A program made the position numbers and the translations under genes. Shown here piece after piece: positions 18,275-25,413 of a DNA stretch of 64,000 bases; positions within the stretch are counted from its first letter, which is position 1; every line of letters starts with the position of its first letter. A model generated the notes under the pieces. It was not told the DNA's origin and made no database searches. It saw only the letters and a list, made by a program, of their open reading frames with translations. The stretch lies in NCBI GenBank assembly GCA_028282705.1, contig JANQHI010000006.1, forward strand, positions 1-64,000. Reading direction: 5' to 3'. This DNA comes from Prolixibacteraceae bacterium. GTDB taxonomy: Bacteria; Bacteroidota; Bacteroidia; Bacteroidales; Prolixibacteraceae.

Positions 18275-18348
18275 GGGGCTATAGCTCAGTTGGCTAGAGT
18301 GCTTGACTGGCAGTCAAGAGGTCACGGGTTCGACTCCCGTTAGCTCCA
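18275..18348 (+). tRNA. tRNA-Ala (anticodon GGC)
   Basis: The cloverleaf folds cleanly: acceptor GGGGCTA with TAGCTCC, D arm with GCTC, anticodon stem CTTGA/TCAAG around loop CTGGCAG (anticodon GGC, reading GCC/GCU), and T arm ACGGG-TTCGACT-CCCGT. The third acceptor pair is G-U, the alanine identity element. CCA is not fully encoded. The 3' end overlaps the left attachment site of the integrated element, which restores the gene intact. Confidence 0.95.
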
Positions 18349-18350
18349 CA
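18335..18350 (+). repeat. attL core (16-bp direct repeat, left copy)
   Basis: TCCCGTTAGCTCCACA, the end of the tRNA-Ala gene plus two bases, is repeated exactly at 27299-27314. It marks the left junction of the element and keeps the tRNA complete. Confidence 0.9.
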
Positions 18351-18705
18351 GTTTTCTTTGATTAACAGTATTTTACAGTGATATTAGCCAACATTTAGCC
18401 AACCATTTATCAAAAAGCTTCTTTAATCATTTGAATTTTTAGCGGCCTGGGGATCATATAGGACTGGTGTATGAGGTATCAAAAAAATCGGATAAGTTAG
18501 TGACCGCTCCTTTCTTCTTGCGAAGGTGGTATAACTTACCCGAAATCTTAAATGTAAAGTTATAGTATTCAAATGTGATTAACAACATTTGGTTATCAAT
18601 CACTTACTAAATATCCCGGAATATAAATGAGAAAAGCTTTAAATGTAGTAACCTAAATTATATTAAGATGCTGACAAGTTTTATGGATTGTTTATAGAGA
18701 AGATT
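18351..18705. other. Non-coding left end of the element
   Basis: About 355 bp without a gene. It holds the arm-type repeats (18384-18408) and an imperfect inverted repeat AAGTTA...TAACTT (18494-18499 with 18532-18537) with an inner ACC/GGT and CTTC/GAAG pairing, which could be a structured RNA or a protein-binding site. A related TAAGTTATCC occurs at 19012-19021, between the XRE gene and the rightward small genes. I see no coding potential. Confidence 0.5.
18384..18408 (+). repeat. Arm-type tandem repeats, left end of element
   Basis: Two direct copies of TTAGCCAAC separated by two bases. The right end of the element has the matching pair TTAGTCAAC at 27140-27161 in the same orientation. Such paired sites inside both ends are expected for the arm-binding domain of a tyrosine integrase. 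Confidence 0.65.
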
Positions 18706-18999
18706 TTATTTAAGTTGTTTTAGAAGGTGTTCCAAGTCCTGACGAGATTGTATCTTATATATATTCCCATTATATTCTATAAAGCCATTTAACTCGAATG
18801 TAGATTCATTTGATTTAGCAAATAATTCCCAAACTTCTACGCCTAATGCTTCTGAAATGTTTTTAAGCGTAGATAAGGTTGGATTACCTTTTGGAGCCAG
18901 AACCCTCGTGAGGGATTCTCTGGCTATTCCCATTTTTTCAGCAAGGTCCTTTAATTTTATATTCTGTTTTTTACATATTTCTTTAACAATTAGAGTCAT
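18706..18999 (-). CDS. XRE-family HTH regulator
   Basis: A 97-residue protein whose first 65 residues form a Cro/CI-type helix-turn-helix (KLKDLAEKMGIARESLTRVL, then NPTLSTLKNISEALGV), followed by a short beta-rich tail (LNGFIEYNGNIYKIQ). It is transcribed toward attL and diverges from a rightward set of small genes, with about 150 bp between them, the arrangement of a repressor controlling a divergent promoter. It may keep the element quiescent. No peptidase or ligand domain is present. Confidence 0.85.
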   Translation of the reverse strand: MTLIVKEICKKQNIKLKDLAEKMGIARESLTRVLAPKGNPTLSTLKNISEALGVEVWELFAKSNESTFELNGFIEYNGNIYKIQSRQDLEHLLKQLK

Positions 19000-19150
19000 G
19001 ACGTAATATTGTAAGTTATCCTATAAAGATAATAAATTAACAATAAAATCAATTAAATGTAACTCTTAGTATCACTTTCCGGTTAAAAATTTTTGAATTT
19101 ATTGATTTATAATATATCTTTGAGTAACATATAATATCACATCGAATAAA

Positions 19151-19315
19151 ATGGATTATAGACAAATTGAAATAGCAAAACAAAATTACATCAGAATAAA
19201 TGGCATTAAATGGTATTTAGAGAAATATCTTGAATACCTAAAAGCAAGTACGTTTTTAACACAAAAAGAGATTTTTGAGAAATACTATTCTGTTAGAAAC
19301 GAATTATATAAATAA
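19151..19315 (+). CDS. Small element protein, 54 aa, unknown
   Basis: An ATG-initiated frame of 54 codons starting MDYRQIEIAKQNYIRINGI and ending SVRNELYK. It is rich in Tyr, Ile and Lys and probably helical. It begins 152 bp from the divergent XRE gene and ends 9 bp before the next gene on the same strand, so spacing supports it as the first gene of the rightward early operon. I recognise no family. Confidence 0.5.
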   Translation: MDYRQIEIAKQNYIRINGIKWYLEKYLEYLKASTFLTQKEIFEKYYSVRNELYK

Positions 19316-19323
19316 TATTCACA

Positions 19324-19542
19324 ATGGATTTTGAACTATTTAAATTCAGAACTACAACATTGGCAAATGAGTCAAAGCAAATAAAAAGAAATTTTGACTT
19401 AGGCTTAATACCAGGTGAGGAAGCACTGGAGAAATTAGATGTAATTGAAGGTAAACTCTTAGTCCTCATTAATGATATTGATAACTGTAATGGTAAGTCA
19501 AAACAAGTGTTTGGCAGAACCTTATCTTTTAGCTCCAATTAG
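19324..19542 (+). CDS. Small element protein, 72 aa, unknown
   Basis: A 72-residue, charged, helical protein (MDFELFKFRTTTLANESKQI, EALEKLDVIEGKLLVLIND). No transmembrane segment and no domain I recognise. It lies 9 bp after the 54-aa gene and 17 bp before the 156-aa gene on the same strand, consistent with an operon of accessory genes at the left end of the element. Confidence 0.6.
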   Translation: MDFELFKFRTTTLANESKQIKRNFDLGLIPGEEALEKLDVIEGKLLVLINDIDNCNGKSKQVFGRTLSFSSN

Positions 19543-19558
19543 ATTTAACTAGAATATT

Positions 19559-20029
19559 ATGGAAACACAAGAAATTACTTACACAAATCTCCAAGGAGGA
19601 GAGACTAAATTATCAATTTGTGGGAATTCGATAAAAATTGGAATTTCAACGTTGGACTTAGCTTACCTGGATGATCTATTTGACATAGATACCCCTGAAG
19701 CTTTTGCTAATGCAATCGAGGGATTAGTTTTTGGGTGTTCTCAAATAATATCAGAGGCAACACTGGAAGGTATCAATATTTCTGGTATGGTACCAGCGTC
19801 CATGGATTTTCATATTGCAAAACACATGGTCAAAGCGTTAAGAAAAATTGAGTTCAAAGAGCCAAAGTATGGACCTGAAAGCTGCACAATGGATGAACAA
19901 ATTAAAAGCCTAACCAACCAGGTAGAATATTTAAAAGATGTAAACAAAACATATGGAGAATTCATTGACCGTCATTTACCCGGAGCCCCAAATCAAACAC
20001 ACTTAAAAGTTGTCCACCAAGCAAAGTAA
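19559..20029 (+). CDS. Element protein, 156 aa, unknown
   Basis: A 156-residue soluble protein of mixed character: an N-terminal beta-rich part (TNLQGGETKLSICGNSIKIG), an acidic middle (LDDLFDIDTPEAFANAIEGL) and a C-terminal helical segment with heptad-like spacing (EQIKSLTNQVEYLKDVNKTY). The family is unknown to me. It is the third gene of the rightward operon at the left end of the element. Confidence 0.65.
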   Translation: METQEITYTNLQGGETKLSICGNSIKIGISTLDLAYLDDLFDIDTPEAFANAIEGLVFGCSQIISEATLEGINISGMVPASMDFHIAKHMVKALRKIEFKEPKYGPESCTMDEQIKSLTNQVEYLKDVNKTYGEFIDRHLPGAPNQTHLKVVHQAK

Positions 20030-20075
20030 TTTTTGGTTCAAAATATTTTTATTACAAATCATAAAAGCATGAGCT

Positions 20076-20369
20076 ATGGAAAACCCATTTGAAGTTATTT
20101 TAAAAGAAATTAAGCACTTGAATAATAAAGTGGATCAATTAACTAAAAAGATTGAAACACTTCAGAATAAGGGATATTCTGACCCCTATAAGCTTTTAAG
20201 TGCTGAAGATGTCATGAATGAAATGGATTGGAGCCGAATGACTTTACATCGTAGATTATATGAAAGTGATACTAGCCTCCCAATGGTTAAAGATGGGGGT
20301 AAGTTAAAAATCACCAGGGCAAAATTTGATAGATATAAAAGAGAAATCTATGGAGATAATAAGCCTTAG
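20076..20369 (+). CDS. Coiled coil plus MerR/excisionase-like HTH protein
   Basis: A 97-residue protein. Residues 5-33 form a coiled coil (LKEIKHLNNKVDQLTKKIET) and residues 40-92 a winged helix of the HTH_17/excisionase type (LLSAEDVMNEMDWSRMTLHR, then SLPMVKDGGKLKITRAKFDR). Bacteroidota mobile elements commonly carry such proteins as excisionases or regulators. Together with the other HTH protein at 23865-24164 the element has two of this class. Which one assists excision is not decidable from sequence. Confidence 0.7.
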   Translation: MENPFEVILKEIKHLNNKVDQLTKKIETLQNKGYSDPYKLLSAEDVMNEMDWSRMTLHRRLYESDTSLPMVKDGGKLKITRAKFDRYKREIYGDNKP

Positions 20370-20508
20370 AATCGACCCTAAGAGGCTTTCTGGAGGTGAG
20401 CTTCAAGAAATAAGGAGGATAAAAGGGAAAATTATGAACAAGATAAAGCTATCTGCCAAGGAGGCTAGTTTTTTATCAGCTATGCAACAAAGAAGTAATA
20501 ATTTTTGA
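20350..20508 (+). CDS. Small basic element protein, 52 aa
   Basis: Starts at the ATG at 20350 and overlaps the end of the HTH gene by 20 bases, suggesting translational coupling. The 52-residue product is basic (RRIKGKIMNKIKLSAKEASF). It has no recognised family. An upstream in-frame start at 20326 is possible but would overlap more deeply. It ends just before the convergent leftward genes. Confidence 0.45.
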   Translation: MEIISLRIDPKRLSGGELQEIRRIKGKIMNKIKLSAKEASFLSAMQQRSNNF

Positions 20509-20510
20509 TG

Positions 20511-20579
20511 TCAATCCAATTCTGCAACCTGTATAAATTTTTTCCTGAAGTGTTCAGGATCCCATTTTTTAGAGCTCAT
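20511..20579 (-). CDS. Possible 22-aa peptide after the terminase-like gene
   Basis: The ATG at 20579 directly abuts the stop codon of the terminase-small-subunit-like gene and opens a 22-codon frame (MSSKKWDPEHFRKKFIQVAE...). Position at the end of the leftward operon is the only support; it may not be translated. Confidence 0.25.
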   Translation of the reverse strand: MSSKKWDPEHFRKKFIQVAELD

Positions 20580-21170
20580 TTATCCTATTTTTTGTTCGCA
20601 ATCCTTTGGATACATAAGCACACCATTTTGTCTTAAATATTCCTTGGTTTTTTCCTTAGTGTCCTCACTTATTTCTCCCCGACCATTATCAGGCATCATA
20701 ATAATGCCAGGACTATTTTCTTTGTCGTTGCCGCCGGCAATATCATTTAATCTTACCATAATATTTGCCCCTGTCCTAATGGCTACCAAGGCATCACGGT
20801 TGGTGATGTTTTTGTGGGGATTATTTTTAAAGCTATTTTGAATTACAGAGGTACCTATTTGGGTTAGCTGAACCCCATATTTATATACTTCAGCTAGATC
20901 ATTAGCTCTTGCTTCAATTATTTGCTCCTCCGCAGTAAAATCCTCATTGTGGGCATTTTTTGCAATAGCAAACTGGACTATCTGCTGTAACAGCATATCC
21001 CAATCACCGTCTTTGGACCAACGAGAAATTGTAGTATGTGTAATCTTTTTGGAATATTCCCTTTCGATTTCATTAGTGATATCCCTCAAGGAATACTGTC
21101 TTTTACCTTCGCTATCCCTAGATAAGTAAAGGGATTTCGCAAAATCTTTGATTGTTTGACTAGCTGCCAT
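20580..21170 (-). CDS. Terminase-small-subunit-like DNA-binding protein
   Basis: A 196-residue protein. The N-terminal 65 residues look like the helix-turn-helix of phage terminase small subunits (TIKDFAKSLYLSRDSEGKRQ, YSLRDITNEIEREYSKKITH, TTISRWSKDGDWDMLL), where the HTH recognises packaging sites. The middle is helical and could form an oligomer, and the C-terminal part is polar with a DNGRGEISEDTKEKTKEYL segment. No large terminase is in the element, so if the call is right it would redirect a helper phage's packaging motor, as in PICI satellites. I took the ATG at 21170 since longer starts overlap the upstream gene. Alternatively it is a plain DNA-binding regulator. Confidence 0.45.
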   Translation of the reverse strand: MAASQTIKDFAKSLYLSRDSEGKRQYSLRDITNEIEREYSKKITHTTISRWSKDGDWDMLLQQIVQFAIAKNAHNEDFTAEEQIIEARANDLAEVYKYGVQLTQIGTSVIQNSFKNNPHKNITNRDALVAIRTGANIMVRLNDIAGGNDKENSPGIIMMPDNGRGEISEDTKEKTKEYLRQNGVLMYPKDCEQKIG

Positions 21171-21189
21171 GTTGTTGTAACATTTTAAA

Positions 21190-21450
21190 TTAAGAAGTTT
21201 CAATCTTTGGAACATTCCCTGAAATGATGTCATCAAAAGAGCAAAATTGATAATATCCCTGCTGTAATTCGTTTAGGGTGATCAAGGCTTCTTCTGAGCC
21301 ATGATATAATACTTTAAAAGTAGGCCTCTTTTTTACTGTACCACTTTGATTTGAAAACAAGTTAAATCCAAGTATCTCTCCAGGAACACCTGGCTTAAAG
21401 GAATGATCAGGGTTCACTCCAACTATATAAGCTTTCTTTAAATTTTTCAT
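21190..21450 (-). CDS. Small element protein, 86 aa, unknown
   Basis: An 86-residue protein beginning MKNLKKAYIVGVNPDHSFKP. A beta-rich start (PGVPGEILGFNLF, RPTFKVLYHGSEE) suggests a small all-beta or SH3-like fold of the kind seen in phage accessory proteins. No known family. It lies 7 bp after the 232-aa gene and 19 bp before the terminase-like gene, within the leftward operon. Confidence 0.6.
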   Translation of the reverse strand: MKNLKKAYIVGVNPDHSFKPGVPGEILGFNLFSNQSGTVKKRPTFKVLYHGSEEALITLNELQQGYYQFCSFDDIISGNVPKIETS

Positions 21451-21457
21451 TATCCAT

Positions 21458-22156
21458 TTAATTTAATAGTTTAAAAACCTCAGGATTTGGGTGATATCCT
21501 TGTTCATCACAAATAAATAACTCGTCAAATAGAACATTATCTTCTATCTCCCAAAACTGCTGCATTACTTCATTTACGATGCCACAGGCTTTCAAAGCTT
21601 GCTCATAAGCTTTAACTTGCTTTTCATTTTCAAGATTAACAGTGAAATATGATTCTTTGATGATTTTCCAAGATTCGGCCGATACAAAGACTTTTCCCTT
21701 TTCAATAGAAAGATATCTGGCATCTAATGCTTCACCAGGCAAGTTGAGTAAAAAAGGGCTACTATACAAACGCTTTAGCTCATCAGTGGCTTTATTTAAT
21801 AGAGTAAAATCATCATGGTACTTGGGATTATTTATATTCTTCTGCTCTAAGTGGTGAGACTCAGTCAGGTCCATCCTTACAATTTGTCCTGAAGAAACTT
21901 TATTATCTTCCCTCAACTGACCTTTGAGTATATTCTTAACTTTTACTTCAAGTGGCGCTTTGTCAAGGGTTGCCTCATATGCTTTAATGACTTTTGATCC
22001 CCCATTTACCTGGTCAAGTACCAGTTCTTTGGATGGAACTATGCCCAAACTGGTTAGCTCATCAGCAATTTGCTGATATTTTGGAATTAAGAGTTTCCAC
22101 TCACTCTGGCATTTTTCAAATGCCTGTTGGTTGAACGATATTTGTTTTTTCATCAT
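21458..22156 (-). CDS. Element protein, 232 aa, unknown
   Basis: A 232-residue soluble, mostly helical protein (KCQSEWKLLIPKYQQIADEL, QVKAYEQALKACGIVNEVMQ) with no signal peptide or membrane helix. It starts inside an ATGA overlap with the stop of the 26-codon gene upstream, so the two are translationally coupled. I do not recognise the family. It sits between the replication genes and the terminase-like gene. Confidence 0.65.
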   Translation of the reverse strand: MMKKQISFNQQAFEKCQSEWKLLIPKYQQIADELTSLGIVPSKELVLDQVNGGSKVIKAYEATLDKAPLEVKVKNILKGQLREDNKVSSGQIVRMDLTESHHLEQKNINNPKYHDDFTLLNKATDELKRLYSSPFLLNLPGEALDARYLSIEKGKVFVSAESWKIIKESYFTVNLENEKQVKAYEQALKACGIVNEVMQQFWEIEDNVLFDELFICDEQGYHPNPEVFKLLN

Positions 22157-22233
22157 GATACAGTTTTAGATTCAGCCCATTTTTCAAGGTCAGATTGGAA
22201 TTCTTCCTGTAACTTTTCATCCTCTGAAGCCAT
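22153..22233 (-). CDS. Possible 26-aa acidic peptide
   Basis: A 26-codon ATG frame (MASEDEKLQEEFQSDLEKWA...) overlapping its neighbours at both ends: 17 bases with the 55-aa gene upstream and 4 bases (ATGA) with the 232-aa gene downstream. The overlaps are the support; the sequence alone would not be enough. Confidence 0.35.
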   Translation of the reverse strand: MASEDEKLQEEFQSDLEKWAESKTVS

Positions 22234-22384
22234 CCTTTATTTTTAAATAATCTTCTTCTAAATCATTTACTACTGTATTGATATCGGTATCACTATCTAC
22301 TGTTATACCTTTTAGAAGAATCAAGGGAATGTTTTTTTTCCTTAGTTCATCTGAGATTTGTGTCAATTTTAAATTCGTGCTCAT
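22217..22384 (-). CDS. Small element protein, 55 aa, unknown
   Basis: An ATG-initiated 55-codon frame (MSTNLKLTQISDELRKKNIP, then LILLKGITVDSDTDINTVVN and an acidic end). It fills the gap between two other leftward genes and overlaps the 26-aa frame by 17 bases. The family is unknown. Confidence 0.5.
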   Translation of the reverse strand: MSTNLKLTQISDELRKKNIPLILLKGITVDSDTDINTVVNDLEEDYLKIKDGFRG

Positions 22385-22412
22385 ATCTGTCTAAATTTTT
22401 AGTGGTAATTAT

Positions 22413-22583
22413 TTAATTACAATTCGTTTCCAATAGGTTAATTGTGTCTATCTTTTCATCAATCAAATCACAGATTTTCCGTAATCTAGTTGTATCAAAA
22501 CTTCCTGTTACAATTGTTTTTGATTCTTCAATCAAAGTTTCAATTTCAATGTTCAATTCATATATTTTATCTTGCGTTTCCAT
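22413..22583 (-). CDS. Small helical element protein, 56 aa
   Basis: From the ATG at 22583 the product is 56 residues, acidic and helical (IYELNIEIETLIEESKTIVT, RLRKICDLIDEKIDTINLLE). The longer frame from 22616 would overlap the DnaC-like gene. It starts 13 bp after that gene's stop. The function is unknown. Confidence 0.55.
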   Translation of the reverse strand: METQDKIYELNIEIETLIEESKTIVTGSFDTTRLRKICDLIDEKIDTINLLETNCN

Positions 22584-22596
22584 TGTACCAAGTGCA

Positions 22597-23208
22597 TTAT
22601 TTCCGCATGCTTTCACCCGAAAACTTTATTACTTTACACAGTCGCCTTATTCTGTCCAATGTTCGGACCCCATACCGTTCAAGTACCTGAGAACTATCAA
22701 GGTTTGTTGATACAAAGAGTATTTTTGATTGCGTTTCGGCTAAGTTGAATAGCCTATTAATAGGCTCAAATTTAGATCCGTAGTCGTTGTGGACCGGCTC
22801 ACATCCCATTTCATCAACTGCAATAAACTTCTTGGTTTTTAAGTGTGGAAGTTTAGCTCCTAGTTCTTCAGCAAGCACTGTTTTTACTACCTTTTTTTTG
22901 AAATGGTAGAAGATCAAGGGTATGACATGAAATATGATATCCGTTTTTCCTCTACCTACATCACCAGTTAGAAAAAGCCCCTTGCCTTTTGTGTTTATCA
23001 TCCATTCTACAACTTGTTCATACTCAGGTATCCAAATAAATTCCTCAATAGTTTGATCAACGGAAAGAATTGCATTTTCAAGTATTCTTTTGCATAATCC
23101 AGCATTTCCAAAGCTAAAGGATGGAAATTGCCTTGTATTAAACTCAAAATTGTCTTTTAGTACATTTACAGACTGGCGAAGTGCTATATTTCCTTCAAAA
23201 TCCTGCAT
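22597..23208 (-). CDS. DnaC/IstB-like AAA+ ATPase (helicase loader)
   Basis: A 203-residue ATPase with a P-loop (LTGDVGRGKTDIIFHV, about residues 76-91), a Walker B (KKFIAVDEMGCEP, about 125-137), a sensor I region (SKILFVSTNLDSSQVLERYG) and a C-terminal arginine-rich sensor II helix (RTLDRIRRLCKVIKFSG). This matches the DnaC/DnaI/IstB helicase-loader class. It overlaps the end of the initiator gene by 14 bases. Together they would open an origin and load the host replicative helicase, as lambda O and P do. I took the ATG at 23208 rather than the TTG at 23214. Confidence 0.85.
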   Translation of the reverse strand: MQDFEGNIALRQSVNVLKDNFEFNTRQFPSFSFGNAGLCKRILENAILSVDQTIEEFIWIPEYEQVVEWMINTKGKGLFLTGDVGRGKTDIIFHVIPLIFYHFKKKVVKTVLAEELGAKLPHLKTKKFIAVDEMGCEPVHNDYGSKFEPINRLFNLAETQSKILFVSTNLDSSQVLERYGVRTLDRIRRLCKVIKFSGESMRK

Positions 23209-23848
23209 TCTCAACTATTTTTTGCTTTTCAGCTTCATCCTTTGGTTTCATAATTTGACCAGTATCATGTGGCTTTTTCTGATTTGAAAATTTAAGTTCA
23301 TTGTCCTTCCATCGCCGTAACCTTTTTTTAGTGTCCCAGGTTCTTTCAAGCTGCCACCTGATTTTAGTATTAGATTTGTTTGGCTCAGACCAGTAATCAT
23401 AAAACTTCTGAACCATTTCATTTCCGTATTCTTCAATGAAAGGGGTTAGTGTTTCATAAAATGCTTTTTGAATTTCTTCAATATCTACTTTAGTATAGTT
23501 CTTTTTTATACCCTTTTTTATTACTTCCTTTTTTTCAGGGATACCTATCCCTATTGGTATACATACCCTACTCAATATTTCTGAGGATACCCTATCCCTT
23601 TTTATATGGATACCTATCCTCTTTTTTCGGGATAGGTTGTTTAGGATTACTGAAGCTCTTTTTTTTGTTATGCCGAAAAATTTCGCAAACCAAGAATTTG
23701 AAGCAATACACTCTTGACCATTCGCTGAAAATGAGATAATTATGCTTAAAAAAGTCTTTTCTGTAAGATTTAAATCTTTCATTTCCCAAACCTCTCTTGG
23801 TATCCAGATACCTTTAAATTCGGCAATATCATCCTTCTCTATTGCCAT
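23195..23848 (-). CDS. Replication initiator / replisome organiser
   Basis: A 217-residue protein with an N-terminal winged helix of the type seen in phage and plasmid initiators (IPREVWEMKDLNLTEKTFL, then SNSWFAKFFGITKKRASVI and LSRKKRIGIHI), a linker (about 75-105), and a C-terminal helical domain with FYDYWSEPNKSNTKIRWQLE and TWDTKKRLRRW, common at the C-terminus of Bacteroidota phage replication proteins. A cluster of palindromic iterons lies inside the linker-coding part. The next gene is a DnaC-like loader. I took the ATG at 23848; an upstream frame from 23872 would overlap the preceding gene. Confidence 0.75.
   Translation of the reverse strand: MAIEKDDIAEFKGIWIPREVWEMKDLNLTEKTFLSIIISFSANGQECIASNSWFAKFFGITKKRASVILNNLSRKKRIGIHIKRDRVSSEILSRVCIPIGIGIPEKKEVIKKGIKKNYTKVDIEEIQKAFYETLTPFIEEYGNEMVQKFYDYWSEPNKSNTKIRWQLERTWDTKKRLRRWKDNELKFSNQKKPHDTGQIMKPKDEAEKQKIVENAGF
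23538..23636. repeat. Iteron-like palindromes; candidate replication origin
   Basis: Repeated palindromes with core GGATACCTATCC lie within 99 bp: GGGATACCTATCCC at 23538-23551, GGATACCCTATCCC at 23585-23598 and GGATACCTATCC at 23608-23619. A degenerate copy GGTATACATACCC lies at 23556-23568 and a half site GGGATAGG at 23629-23636. They fall inside the initiator gene, just past its winged-helix region, as the iterons of lambda lie inside gene O, and A+T-rich runs surround them. Confidence 0.65.
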
Positions 23849-23864
23849 ATTGAAGATTCCATTA

Positions 23865-24164
23865 TTAAACACTCAAAGGTTGGATTGCAGCCTCAACCTC
23901 ACTACGTTTATAATAAACCCTATTGCCCAAACCGTATGCTTTGAGTTTGCCTCTCTTGGTCCAGTTGTGGACAGTTGAAAGGTCAACATTGAGCAGGTTT
24001 TTTACTTCATTCCTGGTCATAAAGGTTTCAGGCTCTTTGGGCTGAAATTCCTGTTTAAGCTGCTTTATTTCTGCCTTCACGCCTGAAAGAATAGCATCTT
24101 GCAATTGTTCAGGGGTAATCTGGATGAATTGCACAGCCCTTTGAGGTAATTTATCATTTTGCAT
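23865..24164 (-). CDS. HTH_17 protein (excisionase/AlpA-like)
   Basis: A 99-residue protein with a helical N-terminus (QRAVQFIQITPEQLQDAILS) and a C-terminal excisionase-type helix-turn-helix (FMTRNEVKNLLNVDLSTVHN, WTKRGKLKAYGLGNRVYYKR, SEVEAAI). This layout is very frequent in Bacteroidota integrative elements. In satellites an AlpA-like protein activates excision and replication genes; here it lies immediately upstream of the initiator gene, 16 bp away. It could be excisionase, activator or both. Confidence 0.75.
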   Translation of the reverse strand: MQNDKLPQRAVQFIQITPEQLQDAILSGVKAEIKQLKQEFQPKEPETFMTRNEVKNLLNVDLSTVHNWTKRGKLKAYGLGNRVYYKRSEVEAAIQPLSV

Positions 24165-24251
24165 TTTAAATACATTTAATATTTAAATGCAAGATCGGGA
24201 GGTATGCGTCTTAAAATTCAGACAGAATAGGAGTTTTGTTACGACAAACTA

Positions 24252-25061
24252 TTAATTGGTGGAATTAGGGTTAAGTACATCTTTTTTTATTCTTTGGTAC
24301 CTATTAAGCCTTTCATTTGTTTTACACACATCATATGTTTTTATTTCAGTGGGGGATTCAAGATCAGAAAAATTATTTTCAAACCAGGTTTTATAATTTC
24401 CTGGTTTAATATGGTCATATATAAAACCATCTTGTTCAAAAGACATTACACGATATATGAAACTATATTCTCGAATATATTTTTTATCATCTGACTCTTT
24501 AATAAAATTTATGAAAATCCTAAAATAATCTTCCTTCTTGAAAATTTCAGGGTGCCAGTTTTTATCTGTTTCTCTTTCTTTATTGTTTGACAATGCAAAC
24601 TCAACTTGAACACTACTTATTACTTCATTATTTTTATGAAAATGAAAATCAAGGGTTGAATCAGTGTAAGAATTGATATTTCGCATTACAATATTAGTAA
24701 AATCAAGATTTTTATAAATGGAACAATTTTCTGAGACTTCCATTATTAAACCATTAAGGGTAAGTTTGCAATTATTGACATAATTGAAATCAGTTTCGTT
24801 ATCAAATGCAGATATACCTTTAGAGACAAGGCCTAAATTATAATCTTTTCCATCATTGAATAATCGATTAAATACTGTATTCAGAAAACCACTTCTGCTG
24901 GTATTATTATGCAGTTGATACAATTCATCAATAACACTATTTGTAGCTTCAGATTCCAGTCTGCACCAATCAATTGAGTCTCCATTCCGAACTTTTTTAT
25001 CATCATACATTCCATTTAAAATATTGATGAGATCAAGATATGTATAATTAGATTTTCCCAT
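24252..25061 (-). CDS. Cargo gene of unknown function, 269 aa
   Basis: A 269-residue soluble protein rich in Asn, Asp, Tyr and Phe, unlike its neighbours. N-terminal helical part (YTYLDLINILNGMYDDKKVR, ESEATNSVIDELYQLHNNTS), beta-rich middle (KLTLNGLIMEVSENCSIYKN) and a C-terminal helical end. I see no nucleotide-binding, nuclease or membrane motif. It occupies the cargo position between the integrase/toxin-antitoxin side and the replication module, where satellites and islands often carry anti-phage genes. That suggestion rests on position alone. Confidence 0.6.
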   Translation of the reverse strand: MGKSNYTYLDLINILNGMYDDKKVRNGDSIDWCRLESEATNSVIDELYQLHNNTSRSGFLNTVFNRLFNDGKDYNLGLVSKGISAFDNETDFNYVNNCKLTLNGLIMEVSENCSIYKNLDFTNIVMRNINSYTDSTLDFHFHKNNEVISSVQVEFALSNNKERETDKNWHPEIFKKEDYFRIFINFIKESDDKKYIREYSFIYRVMSFEQDGFIYDHIKPGNYKTWFENNFSDLESPTEIKTYDVCKTNERLNRYQRIKKDVLNPNSTN

Positions 25062-25110
25062 TAAATATCTTCAGTACTAGAATTCATATTGGGTTGTTAG
25101 TGAATTGATT

Positions 25111-25413
25111 TTAAATTGGTTGTAGGTCAAAATTAACTTTTGCTCCCAATGCTGCCGCAATTTTATTAATAGTTGCAAGGGTTAGGTTGAATTTACCGTT
25201 TTCAATCTTTGATATCTGACCCTTTTCCATGCCCAATTTTTCAGCCAGTTGGCTTTGAGTTAAATGCTTCTTTTTCCGTAATTCCTTAAACTTGAAAGCA
25301 AGTATATCAGCCTTTAATTCATTTTCAAATTTGATTCTTGCTTCTGTCCCTTTCTCCCCAATAAATCGGTCAAGTACCTCATTATGCGATATTGTTTTCA
25401 TTCCCTTTTTCAT
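25111..25413 (-). CDS. higA: HigA-type antitoxin (XRE HTH)
   Basis: A 100-residue protein with a Cro/CI-type helix-turn-helix at about 42-95 (LRKKKHLTQSQLAEKLGMEK, GQISKIENGKFNLTLATINK). It follows the toxin gene with a 4-base overlap, toxin first, which is the HigBA order. It would neutralise the toxin and repress the pair. The C-terminal NFDLQPI strand is typical of this antitoxin group. Confidence 0.82.
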   Translation of the reverse strand: MKKGMKTISHNEVLDRFIGEKGTEARIKFENELKADILAFKFKELRKKKHLTQSQLAEKLGMEKGQISKIENGKFNLTLATINKIAAALGAKVNFDLQPI

